Shown: positions 11,077-23,113, counted from the first letter of the stretch. The stretch: DNA of 64,000 nt from Lathyrus oleraceus (GCF_024323335.1 NC_066581.1:465302195-465366194), one strand, 5' to 3'. Numbers and translations are program-made. Notes: generated by a model from the letters alone, not told the origin.

Positions 11077-12927
11077 ATGGATATTGGCAGAAAGAGACAT
11101 GTAGCCTACAAGTTTCCTGTGGTCTGTTTGGAGCTTATTCAACAACTGATGAAGTTAATGGATCAAGATTATCTAGAAAGATTCTGGAAGGACTATGGTT
11201 TGATTCTAAGCTTCATTACGGTTCTCTCCAAAGATCAACATGATGCTCTATTTACATTGCTGCAGTTCTATGACCTTCCCTTGAGGTGTTTCACATTCCC
11301 AGATTATATTTTGGTCCCTACTTTAGAGGAGGTTGCCAGTTTTCTCAGAGTTCCTATCAAGCCGCAGTTGCTATTCTACAATTCCGAGTTTCTGCCCGAT
11401 CTCAGCATGGTTGCTTCAGCCACATATTTGGGGAAATCAGTCTTGAAGTCTAATATGTGTCAGAAGGGAGGAGTCAGTGGTTTTTATTTGAGTTTCTTAG
11501 TGGGAAAAGCCAAGAAGAAGCTTGAAGATGGTGATCAGAGAGGTCTCAATGTTGTGTTGGCCCTTTGTGCGTATGGGATCGTCATGTTCCCTAATGTTGC
11601 CATATTTATGGACGTAGACGCAATACGCCTCTTCGTGTTGGGTAATCCAGTGCCGACCTTGTTGGGAGATTTCTTTCATTCAGTGCATCACATGAACGAG
11701 AATAGAAAAGGAGGATTGGTGAATTGTTGTGCGCCTCTGTTTTATAAGTGGTTCAGTTCCCACCTACCCAAGTCAGGAGCGTTCGTTGATCTCAAGGACT
11801 CGTTGAGTTGGCCGAAGAGACTAATGGGGATAAGAGCTAAAGATATTTCTTGGTGGTCAGACCAGAACTTGCTTCGGGCGGATATTATTCACAGTTGTGG
11901 GAACTTCCCGAATGTACCGTTGGTAGGAAGAAGAGGAGGGATCAACTACAATCCTTCTCTAGCAGTCAGACAGTTTGGATATGCTTTAAGAACTCCGCCT
12001 TTGGAAAAGGATGTGGAAGAATCTCCGTTTTTCCATTCTTCATCTGATCTGACTGTATCCCGTAAGGCAGTTGAGGCCTGGCTCAAGGTGATCAAGAGAG
12101 GAAGAACTGTGCTTGGAAAAGGAGATTGCAGGGCTTATCCTCAGTATGAAGAGTGGCTTCAGGGAAGAGTTGAAGAGTTTGGTCTGCCGTTTCCTATTGA
12201 AGAACCTTTGTATCCACCAACTCCTGAGCAGTCAACAACGGTGAGCCGAGAGGAGTATGAAAAATTGAAGAATTCCATGGAGGAACTTCAAACTGAAAAC
12301 TCGGAGTTAAGTGCGAAATTGCAAGACTGTGTGCACTTGTACCATGAGGCAGAATATCAGAAGGGGGAAGCTATCAGATTGCAAGAGGAAGCAGAGAAGA
12401 AGTTAGCTGTGGAGGTGGATTTCTTCAGGAAGACAGACAAAGCCTTGGAATCATCCAGTTCTGAGTTGAGGCGAGTCAAGCAGCAGTTAACAGATGCCCA
12501 TGGTAAGTTAGCTGGGTGGCAAGAGCAATGGGATGCATTTTCAGTTTCTAGGAAGGCAAAAGAGGAGGAGATGGTAGCCCAACTGACTGTTCAGATGGAG
12601 AAATTGAAGACTTTGCTGAAGGAGAAGAACAATGAGCTTCTGTGTGCCCGTTCAACCAATGGTTACATCATAGACCAACTCGACAAAGCTCAAGAACAAA
12701 TTGAAGAACTCAAGGTGCTGGCAGGTTTGAAGAAGTCCAGACTTGAAGAGGTATTCAGAGAAGACGATGGGAATTACTACAGAGAGCACATCAACAAACT
12801 GGATGGGGTTATTCACAAGAGGAATCTGCTTATCCGGCGTTTGACAGAATCTCCAGATCATCCTGACACAGTGGCACTACTGGCTGAAGTGAGGAGTAGT
12901 CCTTATGGGTTGTATACAGGAGGCTGA
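11077..12927 (+). CDS. Ogre-1 ORF1 protein (616 aa, intact), Ogre-specific protein upstream of gag
   Basis: An uninterrupted 616-codon frame starts at an ATG just after an in-frame stop region and ends TGA at 12927. Ogre elements are known for an extra ORF between the PBS and gag, and this one occupies that place. The N-terminal ~330 residues are globular, with FPDYILVPTLEEVASFLRVP around residues 70-90 and FPNVAIFMDVDAIRLF around 170-186. The C-terminal ~230 residues are rich in Glu, Lys, Gln and Leu and read as a long coiled coil (roughly residues 390-600). The Ogre-2 relative at 55576-57028 shares LPTLEEYA, FPNIDNFVDVNAIRIF and NYNPALA. The N-terminal part resembles plant proteins annotated with uncharacterised domains; I cannot name the family with certainty. 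The function is unknown. No signal peptide or membrane segment is seen. Confidence 0.88.
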   Translation: MDIGRKRHVAYKFPVVCLELIQQLMKLMDQDYLERFWKDYGLILSFITVLSKDQHDALFTLLQFYDLPLRCFTFPDYILVPTLEEVASFLRVPIKPQLLFYNSEFLPDLSMVASATYLGKSVLKSNMCQKGGVSGFYLSFLVGKAKKKLEDGDQRGLNVVLALCAYGIVMFPNVAIFMDVDAIRLFVLGNPVPTLLGDFFHSVHHMNENRKGGLVNCCAPLFYKWFSSHLPKSGAFVDLKDSLSWPKRLMGIRAKDISWWSDQNLLRADIIHSCGNFPNVPLVGRRGGINYNPSLAVRQFGYALRTPPLEKDVEESPFFHSSSDLTVSRKAVEAWLKVIKRGRTVLGKGDCRAYPQYEEWLQGRVEEFGLPFPIEEPLYPPTPEQSTTVSREEYEKLKNSMEELQTENSELSAKLQDCVHLYHEAEYQKGEAIRLQEEAEKKLAVEVDFFRKTDKALESSSSELRRVKQQLTDAHGKLAGWQEQWDAFSVSRKAKEEEMVAQLTVQMEKLKTLLKEKNNELLCARSTNGYIIDQLDKAQEQIEELKVLAGLKKSRLEEVFREDDGNYYREHINKLDGVIHKRNLLIRRLTESPDHPDTVALLAEVRSSPYGLYTGG

Positions 12928-13204
12928 TTCCTGATTTTTGTTTCTCTCTTTACTTATCGTGTTGTTGCTTTGTAGTGATGATCCACAGGCTTGTTGTGGA
13001 AATCCTCTTTTGATGTACTGTTGGCTAAGGCCCTTCTCCTTGGATTCATTTATATGATGGTTTTCCTTTATTGCATCTCGGTCTCAAAAGTTTATCCACA
13101 ACTCGGTCTTCTTGCGTTTTTTATCTGATGTAAGACTGGATTCAAGGGGGTAAAATACCCTTTGGAATTGATAAACATGTCATTGCATTTACATATTCAT
13201 TTGC
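12928..13204 (+). other. Spacer between Ogre-1 ORF1 and gag
   Basis: This is a 277-bp T-rich spacer with no gene. It ends with a pyrimidine-rich tract and CATAACAG at about 13213-13220 just inside the next ORF, which could act as a splice acceptor for a gag message. That is inference only. Confidence 0.4.
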
Positions 13205-16200
13205 ATGTCTTGCATAACAGGTACCACCGCGGTGTTCTCATTTGTTTGGTGTTCCACTAGCAGGATAGCTGATTCAGGAATTCACCGGTACGGTACCCGT
13301 AGAAATCAGCAGAGAGCAATGGAAGGCCTACAAGCAGAGCTCGCCGAGATGAGGATCTGCATGACCCAATTCATGGATGTGGTTCAAGGAGTGGCTCAGG
13401 GACAGCAAGAGCTCAGGCAGATGATACAAAGGAATCCCGCCACTACTCAACCAGAGACGGTAACTTATCCTCCAGCTGGAGAGGTTAACGGACCCAGTGG
13501 ACCGGGGCCTACCCCGATCCCACATGTCAACTCCAGTCAACAACCCGTCCATGATGATCAGGACAATCAATTCACCTTGATGCATGAGGACTTTGGCATG
13601 GGCCATGGCATGGATCCCATGTTCAGGAGATTGGAGGAGAGGTTGAAGGCAGTGGAAGGACAGAATCCTCTGGGGGTCGATGTTGCTGATTTGGGGCTGG
13701 TCCCAGGTGTGAGGGTGCCACCGAAATTCAAAGTTTCGATATTTGACAAATACAATGGCAGCTCTTGCCCAAAGACTCATGTGCAAGCCTACTTCCGTAA
13801 GATGGTTGCATACTCTGACGACGAGAAGCTACTCATGTACTTCTTTCAGGACAGCCTAGCTGGGGCATCCTTGGAATGGTATATGAGCCTGGACAGAGCC
13901 CACATCCGCTGCTGGAGAGATCTGGCTGAGGCCTTTATAAAGCAGTATCAGTACAACGCAGACATGGCGCCCGATAGAACCTAACTTCAGAATCTGTCTC
14001 TCAAAAGCAATGAGTGCTTCAGGGAATATGCTCAACGCTGGAGAGAGACGGCTTCCCGTGTTCAGCCTCTAATGCTAGAGAAGGAAATGGCTAACATGTT
14101 CATGAATACTCTGCCCGGACCTTACTTGGAGCGCCTGGTGGGTTACAATGCCTCCAACTTTGCTGATGTAGTCTCAACCGCTGAGAGGATGGAGAACTAC
14201 TGGAAGACGTGCAAGATCCAGAATGGGGCTGGATCGTCATCAGGTGTGAAGAAGCCGTTCATTCAGGGACAAAAGAGAAGAGAAGGGGATGTTAATGTTG
14301 TGTCTTCATATCAGAGCAGGGGTATCAGAAGGAACAGTTTCCAGAGCTATCATCAACAACCGTATGTTGCGGCTGTGACCATTCCGGCTGCAACACCACT
14401 ACAATAACAACAACCACAATGTCAACAAACTCAGTACCAACAACAGTAATAGTAGAGTAACAGACCCGCCTACCAACAGAGGCAAAAGGCGATGGATATG
14501 CGTTTCGACACTCTTCCAATGTCGTATGCTCAGTTGCTTCCTAGCCTTCAACAATTACAACTCGTGCAGTTACGCACTCTGGCTCCTCCCGTTGGTAGGC
14601 TTCCAGTGGGCTATGATGCCAACGCTAGGTGTAACTTCCACTCTGGGGCACCTGGCCATAACATTGAGAACTGCAAAGCTTTTAAGCACGTAGTTCAGGA
14701 TCTCATAGATTCAAAGTCCATCAACTTTGCGCCGGCTCCTAATGTCGTCAACAATCCCATGCCGCAGCATGGTGGTGCAAATGTTAACATGGTGGAAGAA
14801 GAAGCCAGGTCCGTCAAAGAAGTGTTGAAGTTGAAGACTCCGCTGTTGGAGATTAAAGACTACTTGCTGAAGGCCGATGTTTTCCCCGGTTGTGGGAAGG
14901 GTTGTTTGGATTGTGCTATACAGAGCAAAGGTTGTTTGAAGCTGCAGCAGGGTATCCAGTCCTTGCTTGACAATGGTATACTCCAAGTTGAAGACTTGTC
15001 TGTCCAAGAGGAAGTTGAAGGAGTTGCTGAAGAGGTGTTTGAAGATGCCGTTGAAGAATTTCCGAACGTTGTTTCTGATGATATTGTAATCCCTTATGAT
15101 GTATTTGATTTTTCCAATGTTGTTGTTGATATCCCAAACAATGTGGTTGATTCTGATGTATCTGTTGAACTTGATTCCGATGTTTCGGATGTTTATGTTT
15201 CAATGAATGAGATTTCCGAGTACGACTGTGATGTTGCTACTATCACCATTTTCTACCCAACTGCTCAGATAAATATGCCAGAAGCGCAACCGGTGCCACC
15301 CGTGCAACCATCCACTATGATTATCACGACCCCTGGTCCTTTACCTTTCACCAGCGAAAGGGCCATTCCTTGGCATTATGGGGGAAGTGTGTACACGCAC
15401 GATCATGGAGTGGAACAACCACTGAAAATAGAAGAGGTGCAGGATCAGAAGTCTGAACCTGAAGTTGAAATAAAAGATCCCGCAATGGACAATGTTGGTG
15501 GAATCGGGCGATTCACCAGGAGTGGTAGCCTGTTCTCACCACCGGTTACCCAAGCCGATAATGCTGACGCCGCGGCGAAGGCCAAAGGCAAGCAAGTTGT
15601 GAATGAGGGTACCTCTACACCACAGGCTGGCTCTAAGCCTACTCTCACGAAGGATGTGGACGAGCTCTTGAGGATCATAAAGAAAAGCGACTACAAGGTA
15701 GTTGATCAGCTGATTCAGACGCCGTCTAAGATATCTATTCTCTCACTCCTGCTGTGTTCGGAGGCACACAGGGAGGCACTGCTGAAAGTCCTAAATGTTG
15801 CATATGTGCCTCAGGAGATCTCAGTGAACCAACTGGAAGGGATCGTTGCAAATGTTCACGCAAGCAACGGGTTGGGTTTTACTAATTCTGACTTAACACC
15901 AGCTGGACGCAATCATAATAAGGCTTTGCACATCTCGATGGAATGCAAAGACACTGTGTTATCGCATGTTCTGGTGGACACAGGTTCCTCTCTCAACGTG
16001 CTACCCAAGAGAGCCCTGTTAAGGTTAGAAGTGGAAGGTTTGATCTTGAAGCCTTCATATCTTGTTGTGAGAGCCTTCGATGGTTCAAAGAGGTCGGTGT
16101 TCGGAGAGGTAGAATTGCCAATACAGATTGGATCACAAACCTTCAACACCGTCTTCTACGTGATGGACATCAGTCCTTCCTATAGCTGTCTGTTGGGTCG

Positions 16201-16767
16201 TCCTTGGATCCACAACGCTGGGGCAGTCTCCTCAACTTTACATCAGAAGATAAAATTCCCGGTCAATGGAAGAATTATCACCGTCTGTGGTGAGGAGGAC
16301 ATTCTAGTCAGTAACCTATTTACATTCAAGTATGTAGAGAAAGAAGGTGAAATTCAGGAGACCCTGTGTCAGGCCTTTGAGGCAGTTCAGATCAAGGATG
16401 CAGCTCCGATGGAAGAGGTTAAAGCGGGTGCCTCTATCTCGTCCTTCAAGCAGGCACAGGCCTTGGTAGATTCAGGTGTTGCTCCCGGTTGGGGACGTCT
16501 ATTGGAGTTACCGATGAAAGAAGACAAGTTAGGGATTGGGTATCAGTCAGCTCTGACTTCTAAACTTCAGCGCCTCAGACCCGTCAGGGGCCGATTACTT
16601 TCTCTAGTGCTGGCGTCATTCAGTATGGCCAGATCTCTACAATCAACGAAGAAGATGGAGATAGTGATTGCGACATCGAAAGTTGGGTGCATCCGAGGAT
16701 CCCGGGTGAAGTCATCAATAATTGGTCTTCTGAGGAGATTGTCCAAGTCACTTTTCTGGAGGAGTAA
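13205..16767 (+). pseudogene. Ogre-1 gag-protease, broken
   Basis: One frame carries gag then protease. The likely translation start is the ATG at 13319 (MEGLQAELAEM), because the preceding in-frame residues look non-gag. Capsid-like FKVSIFDKYNGSS and LEWYMSLDRAHI precede a stop. A variant zinc knuckle (C-x2-H-x5-GH-x4-C) lies at 14630-14674, and a second Cys motif, CGKGCLDCAIQSKGC, near 14893-14936. The aspartic protease has DTGSS at 15977-15991 and LLGRPW near 16192-16209. Stops at 13982, 14405, 14447, 14450 and 14453 break the frame; several lie where neighbouring codons are CAA or CAG. A net one-base loss near 16585 moves the last ~60 codons to another frame, which ends TAA at 16765-16767. 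Non-functional as it stands. Confidence 0.9.
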
Positions 16768-17028
16768 TTTTTCTTTGTTTATTCATGCATATCCAAGTCT
16801 TACGTTCCACCTAGGGCGTAATGACTCATTGTAGGGCTCATCTATGTGATACCTGCATTTTTTATCATAAATAAAGGACGTCTTTTTGCATTCAAATATT
16901 TTGTTCACTGTTTTTCTATTTTTGCAGTTTTTCAAAAAAAAATAAAAAAACAAAAAATACATTTGGCAATGTTTTGTTTAGTTTTCACTTTTTTCCACAC
17001 TCATAAGCACATACCATCACTCATGCAG
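16768..17028 (+). other. Putative intron or spacer between Ogre-1 protease and RT
   Basis: This is an AT- and T-rich stretch with an A-run near 16928-16950 and no coding potential. Published Ogre elements have a spliced intron exactly here. A plausible acceptor is TCATGCAG ending at 17028, after a pyrimidine-rich tract. The RT frame is open from there to the ATG at 17066. The donor is uncertain; GTAATT at 16764 overlapping the gag-pro stop is one weak candidate. Confidence 0.5.
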
Positions 17029-20000
17029 ATGCACATCACCGGATCCTATTGATAACATTTTTGCTATGGCTCGCTTCGACTTTGAAAATCCGATCTTTCA
17101 AGTTGAAGAAGAGGGTGATGAAGACTGTGAGCTCCCCGAAGAACTTGCCAGATTGTTAAAGCAGGAGGAAAGGGTCATTCAACCGCATCAAGAGTCTACT
17201 GAAGTGATTAATCTCGGCACCGAGAACGCCAAGAGAGAAATCAAGATAGGGGCTGCTTTGGAAGATGACGTGAAGAAGGGGTTGATTGAACTGCTACAAG
17301 AGTATGTTGACGTCTTCGCTTGGTCTTATCAGGACATGCCAGGGCTTGACACAGACATTGTGGTACACCGTTTGCTTCTCAAAGAGGATTGTCCTCCGGT
17401 CAAGCAGAAGCTCAGAAGAACCAGACCGGAGATGGCTGTCAAGATAAAAGAAGAAGTGCAGAAGCAGTTTGATGCAGGGTTTCTAGCAGTTACCAATTAT
17501 TCGCCATGGGTTGCAAATATCATTCCAGTACCTAAGAAGGATGGAAAGGTGCGGATGTGTGTTGACTACCGGGATCTGAACAGAGCCAGTCCCAAAGATG
17601 ATTTCCCATTACCTCACATTGATGTTTTGGTGGATAACATGGCTCAGTTCTCGGTATTCTCCTTCATGGAGCTTTTCTGGCTATAATCAAATTAAGATGG
17701 CACCAGAAGACATGGAGAAGACAACTTTCATAACCCCATGGGGCACCTTCTGCTACAAGGTGATGCTGTTTGGTCTGAAAAACGCTGGGGCAACATATCA
17801 ACGAGCTATGGTGACTCTTTTCCGTGATATGATTCATCATGAAATCGAGGTTTATGTGGATGATATGATTGCCAAATCTCAGAGGAAAGAAGAACATTTG
17901 GTGAATCTGCGGAAACTGTTTGAACGGTTGAGGAAATTCAAGCTGAGGCTTAATCCGAACAAGTCTACTTTTGGGGTGAGATCTGGAAAGTTGTTGGGTT
18001 TTATTGTAAGCGAAAAAGGGATTGAAGTGGATCCTGACAAAGTGAAGGCTATACAAGAAATGCCTGAGCCAAGAACAAAAAAGCAAGTCTGTGGTTTCTT
18101 AGGGAGGTTGAACTACATTGCAAGGTTCATCTCTCACCTAACAGCCACGTGTGAGCCAATTTTCAAATTGCTAAGGAAAGATCAGGCTTTCAGGTGGAAT
18201 GACGATTGTCAAAGGGCTTTCGAGAAGATCAAAGAGTATTTGCAGAATCCTCCAATCCTTATGCCTCCGGTCCCAGAGAGACCGTTGATTATGTACTTGA
18301 CAGTACTTGACAATTCTATGGGTTGTGTTCTCGGTCAACACGACGAGACAGGTAGGAAAGAGCATGCCATCTACTACCTGAGTAAGAAATTCACAGATTG
18401 CGAGTCGAGATACTCAATGCTTGAAAAGACATGTTATGCACTTGCATGGGCTGCTAAGCGATTGAGACAATACATGCTGACTCACATAACCTTATTGATC
18501 TTCAAGATGGATCCAGTCAAGTACATATTTGAGAAGCCAGCTCTCACCCGAAGGGTTTCTCGTTGGCAAATGGTACTGACAGAGTACGACATCCAGTATA
18601 CATCCCAGAAGGCCATCAAGGGGAGTATTCTGTCAGATTATCTTGCTCAACAGCCGATTGATGACTATGAGCCGATGAAGTTTGATTTTCCGGACGAAGA
18701 CATCATGTTCCTCAAGATGAAAGACTGTGAAGAGCCAGTTGTTGAGGAGGGACCTGATCTAGATGAGAAGTGGACGTTAACATTTGATGGGGCCGTCAAT
18801 GCCAAAGGGAGTGGAATTGGTGCTGTCATTACTACTCCGAAAGGGGCCCACATGCCTTTCACCGCTCGTCTGACCTTCGAGTGCACTAATAATGAAGCGG
18901 AATATGAGGCCTGCATCTTGGGAATTGAGCAAGCCATTGATTTGAGAATCAAGACTCTAGACATCTACGGAGATTCAACTCTAGTGATCAATCAAGTGAA
19001 TGGTGATTGGAATACTCTCCAGCCTAATCTGGTCCCCTACAGAGATTACACGAGAAGACTGTTGACTTTCTTCACAACAGTAAAGCTGTATCACATACCT
19101 CGTGATGAGAACCAGATGGAAGACGCTCTTGCTACTCTATCCTCCATGATCACAGTGATTCGGTGGAACCATGCTCCCAGGATCGATGTTATGCGCCTCG
19201 ATAGGGCTGCGTATGTATTTGCTGCTGAACTGGTAGTTGATGACAAGTCGTTGGTACCACGACATCAAGTGCTTTCTGAAGAATCAAGAGTACCCTGCAG
19301 GGGCATCCAACAATGAAAAAAAGACTTTGAGAAGATTGACAGGCAGTTTCTTCTTGAACAAAGACGACGTGTTGTATAAGAGGAACTTCGGCATGGTTTT
19401 GCTCAGATGCGTGGATAGACACGAAGCAGACATGTTAATGCAGGAAGTTCATGAAGGCTCCTTCGGTACTCATGCCGGCGGACATGCAATGGCTAAGAAA
19501 TTGTTGAGAGCGGGTTATTACTGGATGACCATGGAATCTGATTGTTTCAAATATGCTCGGAAGTGTCATAAATGCCAGATTTATGCTGATAAGGTGCATG
19601 TGCCGCCAAATCCTCTGAATGTGATGTCTTCGCCGTGGCCGTTTGCTATGTGGGGCATTGATATGATTGGAAAGATTGAGCCGACTGCTTCCAATGGGCA
19701 TCACTTCATCCTTGTTGCCATCGACTATTTTACCAAGTGGGTCGAAGCCGCGTCATTTGCGAAGGTCACCAGACATGTGGTTGCCCGATTCATTAAAAAG
19801 GAAATCATTTGTCGTTATGGGATTCCCGAAAGAATCATTACTAATAATGGTTCTAACCTCAATAACAAAATGATGAAGGAGTTGTGCTAGAACTTCAACA
19901 TTCAACATCACAATTCTTCCCCTTATCGTCCTAAGATGAACGGTGTTGTTGAGGCAGCAGACAAGAACATAAAGAAGATTGTGCAGAAGATGGTCGTTAC

Positions 20001-20502
20001 GTACAGAGATTGGCATGAGATGTTACCCTTTGCCTTGCATGGGTACCGTACTTCGGTACGTACATCGACCGGGGCAACCCCTTACTCCCTTGTGTATGGT
20101 ATGAAAGCAGTCCTACTTGTTGTAGTGGAGATTCCTTCTCTAAGAGTCCTGTTGGATGTCAAGTTAGATGAAGCTGAATGGATTCGAACAAGGTTCAATG
20201 AGTTGAGTCTTATCGAAGAGAAGCGAATGGCAACCATTTTTCATGGGCAGTTGTATCAAGGTCGGATGAAGAGAGCCTTTGATCAGAAAGTGCGTCCTCG
20301 GTGTTTCCAAGTCAGAGATTTAGTGTTGAAAATGATCCTTCCTCCTCAGACAGATCACAGGGGCAAGTGGACTCCTAACTATGAGGGACCATATGTTGTC
20401 ACCAGGATTTTTGATGGCGGAGCCTTAATGCTTGCAACTATGGATGGTGAAGACTTCACTTCCCCTGTGAACTCAGACGCAGTTAAAAAATACTTCGCAT
20501 AA
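17029..20502 (+). pseudogene. Ogre-1 pol: RT, RNase H, second (archaeal-type) RNase H, integrase; broken
   Basis: Order: RT (MCVDYRDLN; YVDD at 17853-17864), RNase H (SMGCVLGQ, YSMLEKTCYALAW, 18310-18450), a second RNase H (FDGAVNAKGSGIGAVI near 18784, then NNEAEYEA and YGDSTLVINQ), and integrase with an HHCC zinc region (19430-19575) and GIDMIG, NGSN and VEAADK core motifs. The doubled RNase H is typical of Tat/Ogre elements. Breaks: a two-base loss near 17668 just before FSGYNQIK, a one-base gain near 19248, and a TAG at 19888-19890. In the integrase core, codon 19843-19845 reads Asn where the second catalytic Asp is expected, so the enzyme would be dead even without the breaks. The last frame ends TAA at 20502. 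Confidence 0.93.
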
Positions 20503-22063
20503 AACAGACCCGCTGGACAATAAAAAGAATAGTCCAGGAAAAAATGGGCATCCCGGCGAACCGAGAAAATGAAAAGGTTCGGGCAAAAGTTAGGGATTAA
20601 AAATGAAAAGATTGTACACCCGGTAAGTTGAAAATCTAAAAAGGCAACTTAGGCAAAAATGGGTATCCCGGTGGATTGAAAACCCGAAAGGGCGATCCAG
20701 GCAAAAGTTAGGGATTAAGCGAATGACTGTGTTCTGAGTAGTTCTGAATCTCATCTCATGTCGATAATTGGAAACTTTCGAAGGATAAGAAACGGTCCAA
20801 TCACTTTTTTCAGAAAGCTGATCATCTAGAGGATCTTGAAGACGAGCGAGTCATAGTAGAATTGGACCCGATAGGAATCCATTTCACATTGCCATTAGAT
20901 TAATTTATGTTTTTATCTTTTATGCGATTACCTCTTTCCAGGGATTGCTTCCTGATGTAAATGTCTATTCAGAGGCCATTCAATCAATGAAATCATGATA
21001 TTCAGAATATTTCTGTTTTCATTTTCATTTTACTATTTTGTTTGCAAAAAATAACGTCCGAATTTTTGATAAACATTGCATCATGAAACATAAGAGCTTT
21101 ACAGGTACATGCTTGATAAACATTTAAAATTGCCGTAAATTTTAAGTGCTTTTGGATCGTCTATTCAGAACAGGTACACTCGGGGCATTTCCTTAAGGTT
21201 CCCAGCAGACGATCGCGATTGTTTTTCTTCAACGGTTGGTATTTGGTACCTTATCCCTGCAGAGCTGGTCCGAGCATTGGATTCTTCAATCCCCAGCAGG
21301 TTATCATTAATGTACTCCCCCAAACGGTTGTTTCAGACTATACACTCCCCGATAGAGTTGACAGTGCCAGACTGTATATCCCCACCGGAGTTGACAGTGT
21401 CAGACTGTATCTTCCCAGCAGAAGCAGTTGCTCCTCGGAGTTCGATGCCAGATCGATAATCTCAACGCCAGACCCATGGTCTCTTTCCTTGAAGCAGAAT
21501 CTCGGTACCATATCGGTGTTTGTTTCCCCGGCTGAGTCGTCTCTCTCGCAGATTATGGTCGCCAGAACCACCGTCGCTTCCCTCAGCAGCACGCTTTTCA
21601 GTGCCAGTCTCTCCCCAGTTAGAGTCTCGGTATTTTGATATTGCCAGAACACCGCATGGACGGTCATTTTCCCCACAGAGTTCAGAGTGTTGTGTATCTC
21701 CAACAATATTGTCTGGGTCTGGAAGATCGTAATCACTTCCCCAGCAGAACTCCTTGCTTCGGCTTGGCGTTCCCTCTAATCTAGTATTATTACATCCCTG
21801 CATGTAGAATCATATCGCATTACATCCTCCAAAATCGTGTAGCATTTCCATTTTCATGGAGCATTACGCCATCGAAAAATTCAAACATATGCATGTAAGG
21901 CACAAGACCTTCTCGGTATCCCGAGTGATAAACCAGAAGCTTGTTTCCAGTACTCAGACTGAAGGTTGTTCATGACTTATTATCCCCAGCATAGGTCGTT
22001 GGCCTACGTGCCGCCTCAATTATCTTTCCCTATTTCTGCCGATACTGACAGGCATGAAAGTTT
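20503..22063 (+). other. Ogre-1 3' UTR, proximal part
   Basis: This is long non-coding sequence after pol, usual for Ogre. Near 20540-20715 a degenerate repeat recurs: CATCCCGGCGAACCGA- and TATCCCGGTGGATTGA-like units, each followed by GGCAAAAGTTAGGGATTAA. Near 21345-21420, two copies of a GAGTTGACAGTG...CAGACTGTAT unit lie in tandem. The ORFs at 21219-21638 and overlapping minus-strand ORFs have no recognisable domains and are probably chance. Confidence 0.65.
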
Positions 22064-22690
22064 CCGGTATTCAGACCGAAGTGGCATTCAGGCCAATTTT
22101 CCGGTATTCAGACCGAAGTGGCATTCAGGCCAATTTTCCGGTATTCAGACCGAAGTGGCATTCAGGCCAATTTTCCGGTATTCAGACCGAAGTGGCATTC
22201 AGGCCAATTTTCCAATGTTCAGATCGAAGAAGTTTCCGACGTTCAGGTAAATGCAACTTGTGGCATTCAGGCCAAGTTTCCGGTATCCAGACCGAAGTGG
22301 CATTCAGGCCAATTTTCCGATGTTCAGATCGAAGAAGTTTCCGACGTTCAGGTCGACGCAACTTGTGGCATTCATGCCAGTTTCCGGTATTCAGACCGAA
22401 GTGGCATTCAGGCCAATTTTCCGGTATTCAGACCGAAGTGGCATTCAGGCCAATTTTCCGATATTCAGATCGAAGAAGTTTCTGACATTCAGGTCGATGC
22501 AACTTATGGTATTCAGGCCAAGTTTCTGGTATCCAAACCGAAGTGGCATTCGGGCCAGTTTTCCGATGTTCATATTGAAGAAGTTTCTGACATTCAGGTC
22601 GATGTAACTTGTGGCATTCAGGCCAGTTTTCCGGTATTCAGACCGAAGTGGCATTCAGGCCAGTTTCCCGGTGTTCAGACCGGTGTTAAT
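22064..22690 (+). repeat. 37-bp tandem repeat array in the Ogre-1 3' UTR
   Basis: Four perfect 37-bp units (CCGGTATTCAGACCGAAGTG plus GCATTCAGGCCAATTTT) start at 22064, 22101, 22138 and 22175. From 22212 onward they alternate with a diverged unit containing GATCGAAGAAGTTTCCGACG, making a higher-order pattern to about 22690, with scattered half-units to about 22945. Because 37 is not a multiple of three, all three forward frames stay open, which explains the overlapping spurious ORFs here. Ogre 3' UTRs are a known source of satellite repeats in legumes. Confidence 0.95.
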
Positions 22691-23113
22691 TATCTAGTAT
22701 CTCCTGATGCTCAGACTGAAGTCATTTCCAGTATTCAGACTGATGAGCAGCATTTAGGCCATGGTTATTTCTGTGTTACTATTTATTTTGGTATCCAGGT
22801 TAACATTCTTTTTAGGTGTTCAGACCGATTCTCACCGTACCAGACGGGTTCCATATTGATGCCCAGACCAAGATTCCTGTGTTACCATTTATTTTGGTAT
22901 TCAGGCTAACATTCTCTTTTTTTGGTGTTCAGACCGATTCTCACCGTACCAGACGGATTCTTCTTTCAAGACCACCTCTCCGCCGATTCTGACAGGCGTT
23001 GTTACTTCACTTCACTTCAGTGTAAATTTTTGGGTTTCTTTTGTATTCAATCACTTGATACCTCGAAAGTGCGAAAGCCGCTGCTATCTTCCTTTCGGAT
23101 CTCCAGTTGATTG

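Noticed and set aside
13328..13786. A 152-aa minus-strand ORF inside Ogre-1 gag
   Set aside because: Antisense shadow of gag with no recognisable domain; similar shadows occur behind ORF1 and pol.
21219..21803. Overlapping ORFs on both strands in the Ogre-1 3' UTR as an extra gene
   Set aside because: Composition follows degenerate tandem repeats (CAGACTGTAT, CCCCAGCAG units), and there is no domain or conserved start.
22064..22690. CRISPR array
   Set aside because: The repeats are directly adjacent 37-bp units without unique spacers, in a plant retrotransposon UTR.
22118..22909. A 263-aa ORF with repeats of a VFRPKWHSGQF-like unit
   Set aside because: It is a reading of the 37-bp tandem array; overlapping ORFs with similar repeats appear in the other forward frames, which is expected for a stop-free repeat of non-triplet length.
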